This document shows positions 8,033 through 16,545 of a stretch of DNA of 64,000 nucleotides, one piece after another. The stretch lies in contig QAPD01000004.1 of assembly GCA_003052455.1 (NCBI GenBank), forward strand, positions 1 to 64,000, read 5' to 3'. A program made the translations under genes and the position numbers. Each line of letters opens with the position of its first letter. Within the stretch, counting starts at the first letter, position 1. The DNA comes from Sphaerisporangium cinnabarinum. GTDB taxonomy: Bacteria > Actinomycetota > Actinomycetes > Actinomycetales > Cellulomonadaceae. The notes below the pieces were generated by a model. That model ran no database searches, was not told the DNA's origin, and saw nothing but the letters and a program-made list of their open reading frames with translations.

Positions 8033-10566
8033 TGGGCCGGATCGCGCTGCGCGGCGTGCGCGCGCACGGCGCGCAGCTCGTCCTCTCGGTCCTCGCGGTG
8101 ACGATCGGCGTCGCGTTCGTGACCGGGACGTTCGCGCTGCGCGCGATGCTCGCCACCACGTTCGACGGCATCGTCGCCTCGTCGGTCCAGGCGGACGCGT
8201 ACGTGCGCGGCGCGTCCCCCGCCGGGGACGCGCTCACGTCGGCGTCGGCCCAGGTCGGCGGCGCGCGCAGCCTCGTCCCGGCGGACCTGGCGCGCGACCT
8301 CGGCGCACGCGACGACGTCGCGCTCGCGCTCCCCGAGGTGAGCGGTCCCGCCGTGCTCGTGGGCGCCGACGGGACCGCGGTCCTCAGCAGCCAGGCGCCG
8401 AGCATCGCCGTCGCCTACGACCCCCGCGACCCGGGCCCCCAGGTGGTGGACGGCCGCGCGCCGCGCGACGGCGGCGAGGTCGCGCTCGAGTCGGCGACGC
8501 TCGCGGCGTCGGGCCTCGCGGTGGGCGGCACGACCGACGTCGTGCTGGGCGACACGGTGCAGCCCGTGCGCGTGGTCGGCGAGATCTCGCTGTCCGCGCC
8601 GATGGCGGGCGCGACGATCGTCCTGCTCGACGCGGGGACGGCCGCCACGACGTACGCGCCCGACGGCCTCGTCCCGTCGGTCGCCCTGTACGCGGCCGAC
8701 GGCGTCTCCCCCGAGGCGCTGCGCGACGCCGTCGCGACCGCGCTCCCCGCGGGCGCCGAGTCGCTGACGGGCGCCGAGCTGCGGGCCGAGACGAGCGACG
8801 CGATCGCCGACCAGCTCGGGTTCGTGTCGACGTTCCTGCTGGTCTTCGCCGCGCTCGCGCTGTTCGTCGGCACGTTCATCATCACCACCACGTTCTCCAT
8901 GCACGTCCGACGCCGCACGCGCGAGCTCGCGCTCCTGCGCGCGGTGGGCGCGTCGCCGGGGCAGGTGTTCGGCTCCGTGGTGGGGCAGGCGGCAGTCGTC
9001 GGCGCCGTGGGCGCGCTGCTCGGCGTCGGGGCCGGGTTCGGCCTCGCGGAGCTCGCCCGGACCGGCCTGGGCGCGGTCGGGATGGAGCTGTCCGGCTCGC
9101 TGCCCGTCACGACCACGGGGGTCGTCGTCCCGCTCGTGGTCGGCATCGTCGTCTCGGTGCTCGCCGCGGCCCTGCCCGCGCGGCACGCCGCGCTCGTGCG
9201 CCCGGTGGAGGCGATGCGCGCCGACGTCGTCCGGCCCGCCGGGACCGGTCGGTTACGTGCCACCGTCGGGACCCTCGCGCTGCTCGCGGGCGTGGGGCTC
9301 GTCGTCGCGTCGACCGTCGTCGGCAGCGGCGGCGCGCCCCTCCTCGGGCTCGGCGCGGCCGGCGTCGTCGCGGGCGTGCTCCTCCTCGCCCCGCTCGCGG
9401 TCGGCCCGGTGCTGACCGTCCTCGCCGCGCCGTTCGTCGCGCTGGTCCGCCCGCTGGGCGGCCTCGCGCGCGGCAACGTCACGCGCCAGCCACGGCGGAC
9501 CGCGGCGACCGCGGGCGCGCTCGTCGTCGGGATGGCGCTCGTCTCGACGACGTCCGTCCTCGCGCTGTCGGCGCGGACCTCCGTGCAGGACATCGTCGAC
9601 CAGGAGACGGCGGCCGACCTCGTCGTCCGCTCGGCCACGCCGTACCTCCCTGACGGGGTCGCGGGCGACGTCCGCGACGTGTCCGGCGTCGCCGCGGTCG
9701 ACGTCACGACGTACGGGCAGGTCGTCGTCGACGGGGAGCCGCAGCTCGTCGTCGGCTTCCCCGCCGAGGGCTTCGGCCGCTCCGTGCGCACGACCGCGAC
9801 CGAGGGCGACCTCGCCGCGTACGCACGGGGCGAGGCCGCGGTCATGGCGGACGCGCTCGACGAGCACGGCTGGGCGCTGGGCGACGTCCTCACGCTCGCC
9901 GACCCGGCACGGCCCGACCTCCCGGCCCGGGAGGTCCGCATCGGCGCGGTGGTCGACTCGCACGCGTTCTCCGTCGACCTGCTCCTGCCGCCCGACGTCG
10001 CGGCCTCCGTCGGCGCGACGACGACGGAGATGCTCTTCCTCGACACCGAGCCCGGCGCGGACCTCCCGGCCGTGCGGGCCGCGGTGACCGACGCCGTCGC
10101 GCCATACGTCGTCGCGTCCGTGCTCGACGCCGACGAGTTCGCCGGGGAGGTCGCGGGACAGGTCGAGTCGGTCCTCGCGATCGTCTACGCGCTGCTCGGG
10201 CTCTCCGTGCTCGTCGCCGTGCTCGGCATCGTCAACACGCTCGCCCTGTCCGTCGCGGAGCGGACGCGCGAGATCGGTCTGCTGCGCGCCGTCGGGCTCG
10301 GGCGGGCCCAGCTCGCGGCGACGATCGTCATCGAGTCCGTGCTCGTCGCCGTGTTCGGCACGGCGGTCGGGCTCGTGGTCGGGACCGGGCTCGCCGCCGC
10401 GCTCCCGTCGGTGCTCGCGGACGAGGGCTTCACGACCCTCGCCGTGCCGTGGGCCCAGCTCGGCGCGATGCTCGTGCTCGCGGGCGTCGTGGGCGTCGTC
10501 GCCGCGGTGTGGCCCGCGGTGCGCGCCGCACGCCTCCCCGTCCTAGAGGCGGTGAGCCACGACTGA
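8029..10566 (+). CDS. FtsX-like ABC transporter permease
   Basis: This is the membrane partner of the preceding ATPase, 845 aa. The layout is one N-terminal membrane helix, a large extracytoplasmic MacB-type periplasmic core domain (about 50-240), a first FtsX domain of three helices (about 270-400, including TTFSMHVRRRTRELALLRAVGAS), a second exported domain (about 530-710), and a second FtsX domain (about 725-840, including ERTREIGLLRAVGLG). The duplicated layout is typical of Gram-positive MacB-like exporters. The start overlaps the ATPase stop. ATG 8029 and ATG 8032 are both in frame and adjacent. Confidence 0.92.
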   Translation: MMGRIALRGVRAHGAQLVLSVLAVTIGVAFVTGTFALRAMLATTFDGIVASSVQADAYVRGASPAGDALTSASAQVGGARSLVPADLARDLGARDDVALALPEVSGPAVLVGADGTAVLSSQAPSIAVAYDPRDPGPQVVDGRAPRDGGEVALESATLAASGLAVGGTTDVVLGDTVQPVRVVGEISLSAPMAGATIVLLDAGTAATTYAPDGLVPSVALYAADGVSPEALRDAVATALPAGAESLTGAELRAETSDAIADQLGFVSTFLLVFAALALFVGTFIITTTFSMHVRRRTRELALLRAVGASPGQVFGSVVGQAAVVGAVGALLGVGAGFGLAELARTGLGAVGMELSGSLPVTTTGVVVPLVVGIVVSVLAAALPARHAALVRPVEAMRADVVRPAGTGRLRATVGTLALLAGVGLVVASTVVGSGGAPLLGLGAAGVVAGVLLLAPLAVGPVLTVLAAPFVALVRPLGGLARGNVTRQPRRTAATAGALVVGMALVSTTSVLALSARTSVQDIVDQETAADLVVRSATPYLPDGVAGDVRDVSGVAAVDVTTYGQVVVDGEPQLVVGFPAEGFGRSVRTTATEGDLAAYARGEAAVMADALDEHGWALGDVLTLADPARPDLPAREVRIGAVVDSHAFSVDLLLPPDVAASVGATTTEMLFLDTEPGADLPAVRAAVTDAVAPYVVASVLDADEFAGEVAGQVESVLAIVYALLGLSVLVAVLGIVNTLALSVAERTREIGLLRAVGLGRAQLAATIVIESVLVAVFGTAVGLVVGTGLAAALPSVLADEGFTTLAVPWAQLGAMLVLAGVVGVVAAVWPAVRAARLPVLEAVSHD

Positions 10567-10671
10567 GCCGGGCGAGCGCGCCGGGCGACGCGTGGGCGGC
10601 GACTTCGCACTACGGTGGTCGTGCGAGCACGCCCGGCGCCGCCCGGCGCCCCGACCGACGGAGGACCCCTC

Positions 10672-10947
10672 GTGGCCGACACGAACGAGAACGAGCAGAC
10701 CCTGGCCCTCAAGGTCGGGACCGTCGCCCTGACCTTCGCCGCGGGCTGGGCCGCGCAGAAGCTCGTGACGTTCGTCTGGGCCAAGGTCACCGGGCACGAC
10801 GCCCCGAAGGACCTCGACGACGAGGAGGTCGGCGTCGTCCAGGCCGTGACCTTCGCGGCCGTCGCCGCGGGCGTCGGCGTCCTCGCCCGCCGCTTCGCGG
10901 GCAAGGAGGCGAAGCGCGTCGTCGCCCGCCTCGCCTCGCGCGCCTGA
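10672..10947 (+). CDS. DUF4235 membrane protein (second copy of the family)
   Basis: This is a 91-aa protein of the DUF4235 family, function unknown. Hydrophobic segments lie at about 11-30 (KVGTVALTFAAGWAAQKLV) and 57-75 (VVQAVTFAAVAAGVGVLARR), separated by a charged loop. GTG 10672 is chosen for the GGAGG site 6-7 nt upstream; an open stretch reaching back to 10615 has no such site. A TACGGT -10-like box at about 10612-10617 would give a leader of about 50 nt. An 8-bp hairpin follows the stop codon, so it is probably a single-gene unit. Confidence 0.8.
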   Translation: MADTNENEQTLALKVGTVALTFAAGWAAQKLVTFVWAKVTGHDAPKDLDDEEVGVVQAVTFAAVAAGVGVLARRFAGKEAKRVVARLASRA

Positions 10948-10959
10948 CGTCCGGCCCGG

Positions 10960-10980
10960 CCTCCCTCCGCGCGAGGGAGG
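10960..10980 (+). terminator. hairpin downstream of the DUF4235 gene
   Basis: CCTCCCTC (10960-10967) and GAGGGAGG (10973-10980) form an 8-bp stem with a 5-nt loop, 12 bp after the stop codon. There is no T-run, which is common for actinobacterial terminators. Confidence 0.5.
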
Positions 10981-10993
10981 TCGGACCGCCCGG

Positions 10994-10999
10994 TAGCCT
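10994..10999 (+). promoter_or_regulatory. -10 box TAGCCT of the 469-aa membrane protein gene
   Basis: TAGCCT ends 7 nt before GTG 11007, the leaderless geometry repeated through this window. It supports GTG 11007 as the start rather than the later ATG 11049. Confidence 0.5.
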
Positions 11000-11006
11000 G
11001 GCGCGC

Positions 11007-12416
11007 GTGACCGCCCCGCCGGCGAGCCCGACGCCCCCTCAGGACCCGATGCTGCGCGCCGGCCTGCGCGTCCTCGCCGACGCCGGCCGGCTCCTGGCCC
11101 GGCACTGGCCCGCGCTCGTCGCGGTCGCCGTCCTCGCGCAGGTGCTGCACGAGCTCGCCCTGCGGGCCGCGCTCGCCGTCGCGCCGTCGTCGGGCGTGCT
11201 GGGCCTGCTCGTGCTGTGCTTCTCGCCGCTCGCGACGGTCGTCGGGATCGTCGTCATGCTGCACGTCCTGCGCCGGGAGCCGCGCACCGAGCGCGACCGG
11301 CTCGAGGTCCGGGCGCTGCTCGGCTCGATCGCCTCGGTCCTCGTGCCCTACCTCGTCATCTACGAGTTCTACGGCGGGCTGTCGTCCGACTGGCAGGCGT
11401 ACATCGACTCCGCCGCGCTCGACCACGCGTTCGCGGCGGGGGCGGGGATCGAGACCGCCAGCCCCGTCCCCGAGGGCTTCGGGCTCACCGTCGTGCTCGT
11501 CGTCGCGGGCGCGCTGCTCGCCCGCACCCTGCTGGAACGCCTCGCGCGGCGCCTCGACCGCGGTGCCTCCGCGCACGACGACGACGCCCGGCACAGCGCC
11601 CGCTCCGCCGCGGTGCGCATCGCCGCGGGCTACTGCGAGGTCGTGTGGATCGTCGTCGGCGCGTTCACCGTCACGGCCCTCGTCGGTCGCGTCCGCGAGT
11701 GGTGGTCGACGCGCGTCGTCGTCGTCGAGGTGACGACCTGGTGGGACGGCGTGGTCGCGCGCGTGGACGCGCTCGAGCCGCTCGTCGAGGCCGTCGGCCC
11801 GACGACGTCCCTCCTCGTCGCGGGCGTCGTCACCGGGCTCGTGGTCCCGCTCGCGTGGCTCACGCTCGGGACGATCGTGTACGGCGTGGAGGCGATCGAC
11901 GTCGTCGACCCCGCCCACGCGGTGCCGGGCGACGGCGACGCGACCGGCCGCACGGCCCGCGCCGTCGACCGGTTCAACCGGACGCTCGGCGAGAGCGGTG
12001 CCCAGCGGGCGTGGGCGCTGATGCTCGACCCGGGCCGGCGGTTCGGCGGCCTCGTCGGCGCGCTCGGGATGCTGTGGCGCAGCCGCTGGGGCGCGGTGCT
12101 GCTCTTCTGCGTCGCGTTCGCGCTCCTCACGCTCGCCGAGCAGGTCGTGCTCACCGCCGCGCAGGCGGTCGTCGGCCAGCCGGGGATCGTCGCGTGGCGC
12201 GCGCTCGTCGGCCCGCTGGAGACGGTCGGGACCGTCGTCGTGCAGGTGCTCACGACCGTCCTGCTCGCCGCCGCGGCCGACGCGCTGCTCGCGAGCCTGG
12301 GCCTGCCGTCCGCGCTGCGCACGCGGCGCGCGGCGCGGCGGGCCGAGCCGGGCCCTGTCACCGGCACCGGGACGGAGAGCGCGCCGACCGCGGTCGGCGC
12401 GGCCTCGGCCCGCTGA
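11007..12416 (+). CDS. polytopic membrane protein, function unknown
   Basis: This 469-aa protein has no family that I recognise. It has about eight hydrophobic segments, in groups near 35-90, 108-122, 155-175, 210-235, 275-300, 365-385 and 405-430. Between the first and second groups is an exported-looking loop with FYGGLSSDWQAYIDS. A cytoplasmic-looking stretch after about 300 contains DRFNRTLGESGAQRAWALMLDPGRRFGG. The C-terminal 40 residues are Ala/Arg/Thr-rich and disordered-looking. GTG 11007 is supported by a -10 box 7 nt upstream. It converges, with a 23-bp gap, on a three-gene set of single-pass exported proteins and may work with them. Confidence 0.8.
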   Translation: MTAPPASPTPPQDPMLRAGLRVLADAGRLLARHWPALVAVAVLAQVLHELALRAALAVAPSSGVLGLLVLCFSPLATVVGIVVMLHVLRREPRTERDRLEVRALLGSIASVLVPYLVIYEFYGGLSSDWQAYIDSAALDHAFAAGAGIETASPVPEGFGLTVVLVVAGALLARTLLERLARRLDRGASAHDDDARHSARSAAVRIAAGYCEVVWIVVGAFTVTALVGRVREWWSTRVVVVEVTTWWDGVVARVDALEPLVEAVGPTTSLLVAGVVTGLVVPLAWLTLGTIVYGVEAIDVVDPAHAVPGDGDATGRTARAVDRFNRTLGESGAQRAWALMLDPGRRFGGLVGALGMLWRSRWGAVLLFCVAFALLTLAEQVVLTAAQAVVGQPGIVAWRALVGPLETVGTVVVQVLTTVLLAAAADALLASLGLPSALRTRRAARRAEPGPVTGTGTESAPTAVGAASAR

Positions 12417-12439
12417 CGCGGCACCCCGCCGGGCGGCCG

Positions 12440-12997
12440 TCAGCCGATGTCGGCGACCGGGAGGGACCAGTACGCCGGCAGGAGGGTCGGCTCGACGAGC
12501 CGCACCTCGGCCGGCTCGGCGTCGTCGGGGGTGAGGAAGTACTGCGTGCTGCGGCTGGAGACGGCGCCCGTGCAGACCGGCGCCTCGGGGTACGGCATGC
12601 CCGCGAGCGCCGACGCGCCCGCCGCGAACTCCCGGCCGGCCGTGTCCCGGAGCAGCACCGCGCACGACGAGAAGGTCTCCTCCGCGCCCTCGGGGGCGGC
12701 CGGCGCGTCGGAGCGGAGCGACACGTCGGCCGCCCAGAGCGTGTAGCCGTCGGGCGCCTCGATCCGGCCGCCGTACCCGTCGTCGAGCCCGTCGACCGCC
12801 TCGAGGCCCGCGAGCCGGGCACGCACGTCCCCGACCTGGGCCCACCCCTCGGCGTCCGCGGCGTGCGCGACGCGCGGCTCGCCCGACCACCAGGCCTGCA
12901 CCTCGTCCGACCGCCAGGTCAGCCAGCCCAGGGCTCCGAGCGCCACGACGAGCACCGGCAGCCACCACCGGTTGGTCCGCCACCAGCCGGCGCTCAC
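12440..12997 (-). CDS. single-pass exported protein (third of a three-gene set)
   Basis: This 185-aa protein has one N-terminal membrane segment (about 10-30, WWLPVLVVALGALGWLTW) and an exported domain of about 150 residues. The domain contains two Cys residues (FSSCAVLL and PVCTGAV) that could form a disulfide and the stretch GYTLWAADVSLRSD. The pattern of an extended strand, an exposed loop and a final LPAYWSLPV is shared loosely with its two upstream neighbours, which suggests divergent paralogues. GTG 12997 overlaps the preceding stop by GTGA. Function is unknown. Confidence 0.8.
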   Translation of the reverse strand: MSAGWWRTNRWWLPVLVVALGALGWLTWRSDEVQAWWSGEPRVAHAADAEGWAQVGDVRARLAGLEAVDGLDDGYGGRIEAPDGYTLWAADVSLRSDAPAAPEGAEETFSSCAVLLRDTAGREFAAGASALAGMPYPEAPVCTGAVSSRSTQYFLTPDDAEPAEVRLVEPTLLPAYWSLPVADIG

Positions 12998-13653
12998 GCG
13001 TCCCACCCGCCCGGGACGAGGGCGGGCCGCACCGTCTCCACGGAGTCCCCCGCGGCGGGCGGCGCGACGCGGCCGAGGTCGACCTCGGCGATCGCCTGCG
13101 GACGGTCGAGGTCCGCGTCCTGGTGCTCCGTGAGCACGCGCAGCACGAGGTCGCCCTCCAGCGCCCGCGCGGGCACCTCGACGGCGACGGTCCCCGCCTC
13201 GGGGACGTCCGGGTCGGCGAACGTGCTCAGCACCTGGTTGCTCACGCGGTGCGACGCCTCGTGGTCCCGCCCGACGGCGTCGCGCAGCTCGACCACGTCG
13301 ATGCTCGCCTCGCCCGTCGTCCCGGTCACCGCGAGGTCCACGACGACCCAGACGCCGTCGGTCGTCAGCGGGCCCGAGCCGTCGTCGAGCGTCGTGCCGG
13401 TGCGGACGTCGTCGACCCGCACGCGCACCGGACCGGCGGTCACGACCTCGCCCACGGCGCCCCGCGACGTCGTCGGCGTGAGCGTGGGCCACCACGTGTC
13501 GACGCGCGACACCGCGGCCCCCGCCCCCACGGCGAGGACGAGCAGCACGACGGTCACGGCCCGGCCGGTCCGCCGCGGGCGCCCGTCCGATGCGTCCGGC
13601 CCGTCCGACGCCTCGGGCCCGTCCTGCGCCACGGCGGTCGCTTCCTCGGTCAC
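12994..13653 (-). CDS. single-pass exported protein, DUF4352-like (second of the set)
   Basis: This 219-aa protein has an acidic cytoplasmic tail, a membrane segment at about 33-49 (AVTVVLLVLAVGAGAAV) and an exported domain. The core VWVVVDLAVTGTTGEASIDVVELRDAVGR, read as separate strands, resembles the DUF4352 immunoglobulin-like fold. That is inference from pattern, not a database match. No Cys occurs in the exported part. GTG 13653 overlaps the upstream stop and its own stop overlaps the next start, so all three genes are coupled. Function is unknown; anchoring or sensing at the envelope is possible. Confidence 0.8.
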   Translation of the reverse strand: MTEEATAVAQDGPEASDGPDASDGRPRRTGRAVTVVLLVLAVGAGAAVSRVDTWWPTLTPTTSRGAVGEVVTAGPVRVRVDDVRTGTTLDDGSGPLTTDGVWVVVDLAVTGTTGEASIDVVELRDAVGRDHEASHRVSNQVLSTFADPDVPEAGTVAVEVPARALEGDLVLRVLTEHQDADLDRPQAIAEVDLGRVAPPAAGDSVETVRPALVPGGWDA

Positions 13654-14348
13654 CAGCCGTCCTCCGTCTCGGGCGGGTCCACAATCTCCGGCGGGACGGC
13701 CCCGGCCGGGACGTCCACGAGCGTGACCGCGCCCGTCTCGGCCCACCGCCGGCCGCCGCCGACCGTCATGTCGCGGTACCGGAACGTCGGGACGGTCACG
13801 GTCAGCGGCTCGTCGGGCGTGCTCACCGCGCCGCCCTCCCCCGGCACCGACACGGGCCACAGGAGCGCGACGTCGTCGGCGAGGCCCGGCAAGAGCACGG
13901 GGTACGACGACGCGTCGCGCACGAGGAGCGTGGGGTCCGGGCGGTCCGGCTCCGCGTCGCCCGCGAGCGCCAGGCCGCCGGGCAGCTCGTCGGGGAGCGT
14001 CACCGCGGTGCGGTCGAGCCGGCGCGACTCGCGGTCCGTGTCGAGCGCGCCGACGACCACGACGAGCCACGCGTCCGCCCCGGAGTCCTCCAGCGCGGAG
14101 ACCTGGACGGTGTCCGCCACGGACCACGAGCGCACGGTGAGGTCGAACGGTCCCGTGGCGACGGGCTGCCCCGCGGCAGCCCGGGCCGGCCCCGCGTCGG
14201 CGGCGTCGTGCCGGGCGAGCCCGCCGGCCGCCGTCGTGCCGACGACGGCCCCCAGGACGACGGCGAGCGCCACGCGGCGCGGCCACGTGCCCACGACGGC
14301 GCGGAGCAGCGGCACGCCCCGGGCGGCCTTCGGCGCGGTCGACGTCAC
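13650..14348 (-). CDS. single-pass exported protein (first of the set)
   Basis: This 232-aa protein has a membrane segment near 18-40 (VALAVVLGAVVGTTAAGGLA) and an exported domain of about 190 residues with two beta-rich halves. One half is around FDLTVRSWSVADTV and the other around LTVTVPTFRYRDMTVGGGRRW. GTG 14348 is preferred over ATG 14357 because a TAGGAT -10 box (14356-14361) covers that ATG and ends 7 nt before the GTG. It is the promoter-proximal gene of a three-gene unit in which every junction is a GTGA overlap. Function is unknown. Confidence 0.8.
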   Translation of the reverse strand: MTSTAPKAARGVPLLRAVVGTWPRRVALAVVLGAVVGTTAAGGLARHDAADAGPARAAAGQPVATGPFDLTVRSWSVADTVQVSALEDSGADAWLVVVVGALDTDRESRRLDRTAVTLPDELPGGLALAGDAEPDRPDPTLLVRDASSYPVLLPGLADDVALLWPVSVPGEGGAVSTPDEPLTVTVPTFRYRDMTVGGGRRWAETGAVTLVDVPAGAVPPEIVDPPETEDGW

Positions 14349-14355
14349 GGCGCGC

Positions 14356-14361
14356 ATCCTA
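14356..14361 (-). promoter_or_regulatory. -10 box TAGGAT of the three-gene exported-protein unit
   Basis: On the minus strand TAGGAT ends 7 nt before GTG 14348 and overlaps the alternative ATG 14357. This argues that the ATG is not the start and that the transcript is leaderless. Confidence 0.5.
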
Positions 14362-14401
14362 CGGGGCCGCCACGGGACCGTCGCTGGACCGCCACGGGCC
14401 G

Positions 14402-15106
14402 TCAGGCCCCGCGCACGAGGAGCGTCGTGACCGGGCCCATGACGATCGCGTACATGACCGCGAAGAACACCGTGTGCAGGAGCACGAAGAGCAGCGCGTC
14501 CAGCACGGCGCCCCGGGCCCGGAAGTGCCGCACGAGCTTGCGCACGAACTGGACCGGGTGGGCAAGGTCCCAGCTGTTGAACCGCACGTACCGGCCGAGG
14601 TAGATCCCGACGGAGACGAGCGCCAGCACGACGAGCACCACGACCCACGACACGGGCCGGCGGAACGGGGCGTCGTCGTCCGGGTAGAGCACGATCGCGA
14701 GCAGCGCCTGCGCGAGGAACACGTTGACGAGCGTGTTCATCACCCCGGACAGGGCGAGCGTCAGCACGGCCACGATGTCGTACCAGAGCGGGACCTCCTC
14801 GCCCTCCTGGCGGTGGCTGTAGTTCAGCTCCGTGACGAGGTAGCCCGCGTTCGGCAGGAGCAGCAGCCAGACGCCGAACCCGACGACGGCGCACGTGACG
14901 ACCGCCCACGACGGGGCACCGCCCGCGATGAGCACCGCGTCGACGACGACCACGATCCCCAGCACGATGACGGGCGCGATCGAGAGCCCGATGTTGAGGA
15001 GCATGGGCCGGTACAGGCGCGTGCGGTACAGCGGTGCGCGCAGCACCACGAGGGCGAGCGCGTACACGTTGAGCAGGGCCACGCCCCCGAAGAGCCAGTC
15101 GAGCAC
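14402..15106 (-). CDS. DUF1361 integral membrane protein
   Basis: This 234-aa protein has about seven membrane segments. The middle of the protein carries the DUF1361 hallmarks: LLLLPNAGYLVTELNY followed by a short polar loop, VPLWYD, and later GIYLGRYVRFNSWDL. The family is widespread and uncharacterised. GTG 15106 is the start, with TACCGT (15113-15118) 6 nt before it on the minus strand, suggesting a leaderless mRNA. The gene is divergent from narK, and the two promoters share a gap of about 120 bp. No functional link to nitrate is implied by the family. Confidence 0.85.
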   Translation of the reverse strand: MLDWLFGGVALLNVYALALVVLRAPLYRTRLYRPMLLNIGLSIAPVIVLGIVVVVDAVLIAGGAPSWAVVTCAVVGFGVWLLLLPNAGYLVTELNYSHRQEGEEVPLWYDIVAVLTLALSGVMNTLVNVFLAQALLAIVLYPDDDAPFRRPVSWVVVLVVLALVSVGIYLGRYVRFNSWDLAHPVQFVRKLVRHFRARGAVLDALLFVLLHTVFFAVMYAIVMGPVTTLLVRGA

Positions 15107-15112
15107 GCCCCC

Positions 15113-15118
15113 ACGGTA
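15113..15118 (-). promoter_or_regulatory. -10 box TACCGT of the DUF1361 gene
   Basis: TACCGT on the minus strand ends 6 nt before GTG 15106. It faces away from the narK promoter. Confidence 0.45.
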
Positions 15119-15154
15119 CGGGGGGTTCCCCGCGCGCGGCGCGGGGAGCGTCGT

Positions 15155-15160
15155 TAGCGT
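15155..15160 (+). promoter_or_regulatory. possible -10 box TAGCGT of narK
   Basis: TAGCGT lies 64 nt upstream of the narK ATG, giving an mRNA leader of roughly 58 nt. Unlike most promoters in this window it is not placed against the start codon, and narK has its own Shine-Dalgarno site. Confidence 0.4.
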
Positions 15161-15188
15161 GGAGGTGCTCGACGCAACGACCTCCCCC

Positions 15189-15206
15189 GTGCCCGACGAC
15201 GGGCAC
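15189..15206 (+). promoter_or_regulatory. hairpin in the narK mRNA leader
   Basis: GTGCCCG (15189-15195), loop ACGA, CGGGCAC (15200-15206) form a perfect 7-bp stem ending 9 nt before the AGGAG ribosome site. Copies of ACCTCCCCC flank it on both sides. It may influence translation start; no ligand or regulator is evident. Confidence 0.4.
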
Positions 15207-15224
15207 CTCCCCCCAGGAGTCGCC

Positions 15225-16472
15225 ATGGCGCAGCAGGACGCGGGCAGGGCCGCCGGCCCCGCCGCGACGACGACGTCCCCGTCCGCCTCCCCGACGCTCA
15301 TGCTCGTCCTCGCGACCATCGGCTTCGCGGTGAACTTCTGGGCCTGGGCGCTCATCAGCCCGCTCGGCGCGGCGTACGGGCAGCAGTACGACCTCACGGA
15401 CGTGCAGGTGTCGGTCCTCGTCGCGGTCCCGGTCGTCGTCGGGTCGCTCGGCCGCATCCCCGTGGGGGCGCTCACCGACCGGTACGGCGCGCGCATCATG
15501 TTCCCCCTGGTCAGCGCGCTGACGATCCTCCCCGTGCTGTTCGTCGGGCTCGTCGCGGACAGCTTCGTCTGGCTCATCGTCGGCGGGTTCTTCCTCGGCC
15601 TCGGCGGCACCGCCTTCGCCGTCGGGGTGCCGTTCGTCAACGCCTGGTACCCGCCCGCGCGGCGCGGCACCGCCGTCGGGATCTTCGGCATGGGGATGGG
15701 CGGCACCGCGATCTCCGCGTTCACCACCGTCCGCATCCGCGACGCCTGGGGCGACGCCGCCCCGTTCCTCCTCGTCGCCGCCGTCCTCGCGGTGTTCGCC
15801 GTCGTGTCGTGGCTGCTGCTGCGCGTCCCGCCCGGCCGGACGTCCGCCCCCGCAGGCGGGTTCTGGTCCCGCACGTGGGCGACGTTCCGCCTCCCCGCCA
15901 CCCTGCAGCTCTCCTGGCTGTACGCCGTCGGGTTCGGCGGGTTCGTCGCGTTCTCCGTCTACCTGCCGACGTTCCTCGTCAACGCGTACGACCTCACCGC
16001 GTCCGACGCCGCGGCCCGCACCGCCGGGTTCGTCGTGCTCGCCGTCGTCATGCGGCCCGTCGGCGGCGCGCTGTCCGACCGGTTCGGCGGCGTGCCCGTG
16101 TCCGTCGTGTGCTTCGCCGTCGTGACGGCGCTCGCCGCGGTCGTCGCGTTCCAGCCGTCGCTCGTGCCGGTCGGGACGATCGCGTTCCTCGGCCTCGCCG
16201 CCGCGCTCGGCGCGTCGTCGGGCGCGACGTTCGCCCTCGTCTCGAAGATCGCGCCGGTCGAGAAGGTCGGTGCGGTCACCGGCCTCGTCGGAGCGGCGGG
16301 CGGTCTCGGCGGGTTCATCCCGCCGCTGCTCATGGGCGCCGTCTACCAGCTCGAGGGCACCTACGGCCTCGGCTTCGGCCTGCTCGCCCTCACAGCCCTG
16401 CTGACCCTGCTGTTCACCCTCGGCCCCGTCCGTCGGGGCGTCCGAGCCCGCGCCACCGCGTCGTCGTCCTGA
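15225..16472 (+). CDS. narK: NarK-type nitrate/nitrite transporter (MFS)
   Basis: This is a 12-helix major-facilitator protein of 415 aa, probably moving nitrate in and/or nitrite out. Family marks include NFWAWALISPLG in helix 1, the loop GALTDRYGAR after helix 2, two glycine-rich nitrate-signature-like stretches (GFFLGLGGTAFAVGVPFVNAWYP near 120-140 and GLAAALGASSGATFALVSKI near 320-340), and FIPPLLMGAVYQ. ATG 15225 follows AGGAG by 5 nt. The substrate is supported by the narGHJI and molybdenum genes 5-28 kb away. Import and antiport modes cannot be told apart from sequence. Confidence 0.9.
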   Translation: MAQQDAGRAAGPAATTTSPSASPTLMLVLATIGFAVNFWAWALISPLGAAYGQQYDLTDVQVSVLVAVPVVVGSLGRIPVGALTDRYGARIMFPLVSALTILPVLFVGLVADSFVWLIVGGFFLGLGGTAFAVGVPFVNAWYPPARRGTAVGIFGMGMGGTAISAFTTVRIRDAWGDAAPFLLVAAVLAVFAVVSWLLLRVPPGRTSAPAGGFWSRTWATFRLPATLQLSWLYAVGFGGFVAFSVYLPTFLVNAYDLTASDAAARTAGFVVLAVVMRPVGGALSDRFGGVPVSVVCFAVVTALAAVVAFQPSLVPVGTIAFLGLAAALGASSGATFALVSKIAPVEKVGAVTGLVGAAGGLGGFIPPLLMGAVYQLEGTYGLGFGLLALTALLTLLFTLGPVRRGVRARATASSS

Positions 16473-16478
16473 CCCGTC

Positions 16479-16536
16479 CGAGAGAGGCCGTGGTCACGCG
16501 AGGTAGAGCCGTAGTCATGCCCGACGGCGCGTGGTC
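16479..16536. repeat. 21-bp repeat family downstream of narK (inverted orientation)
   Basis: A partial unit (16479-16495), a full 21-bp unit ACGCGAGGTAGAGCCGTAG... (16496-16516) and a degenerate unit (16517-16536) are present. Relative to the thiB-thiP array they are mostly inverted. They start 6 bp after the narK stop codon. Confidence 0.8.
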
Positions 16537-16545
16537 GCCCCGGGT

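Noticed and set aside
15189-15206. The narK leader hairpin as an ANTAR target
   Set aside because: ANTAR sites are two hairpins with hexaloops having A at position 1 and G at position 4. If the last stem pair is opened, the loop is GACGAC, which lacks the A at position 1, and there is no matching second hexaloop hairpin.
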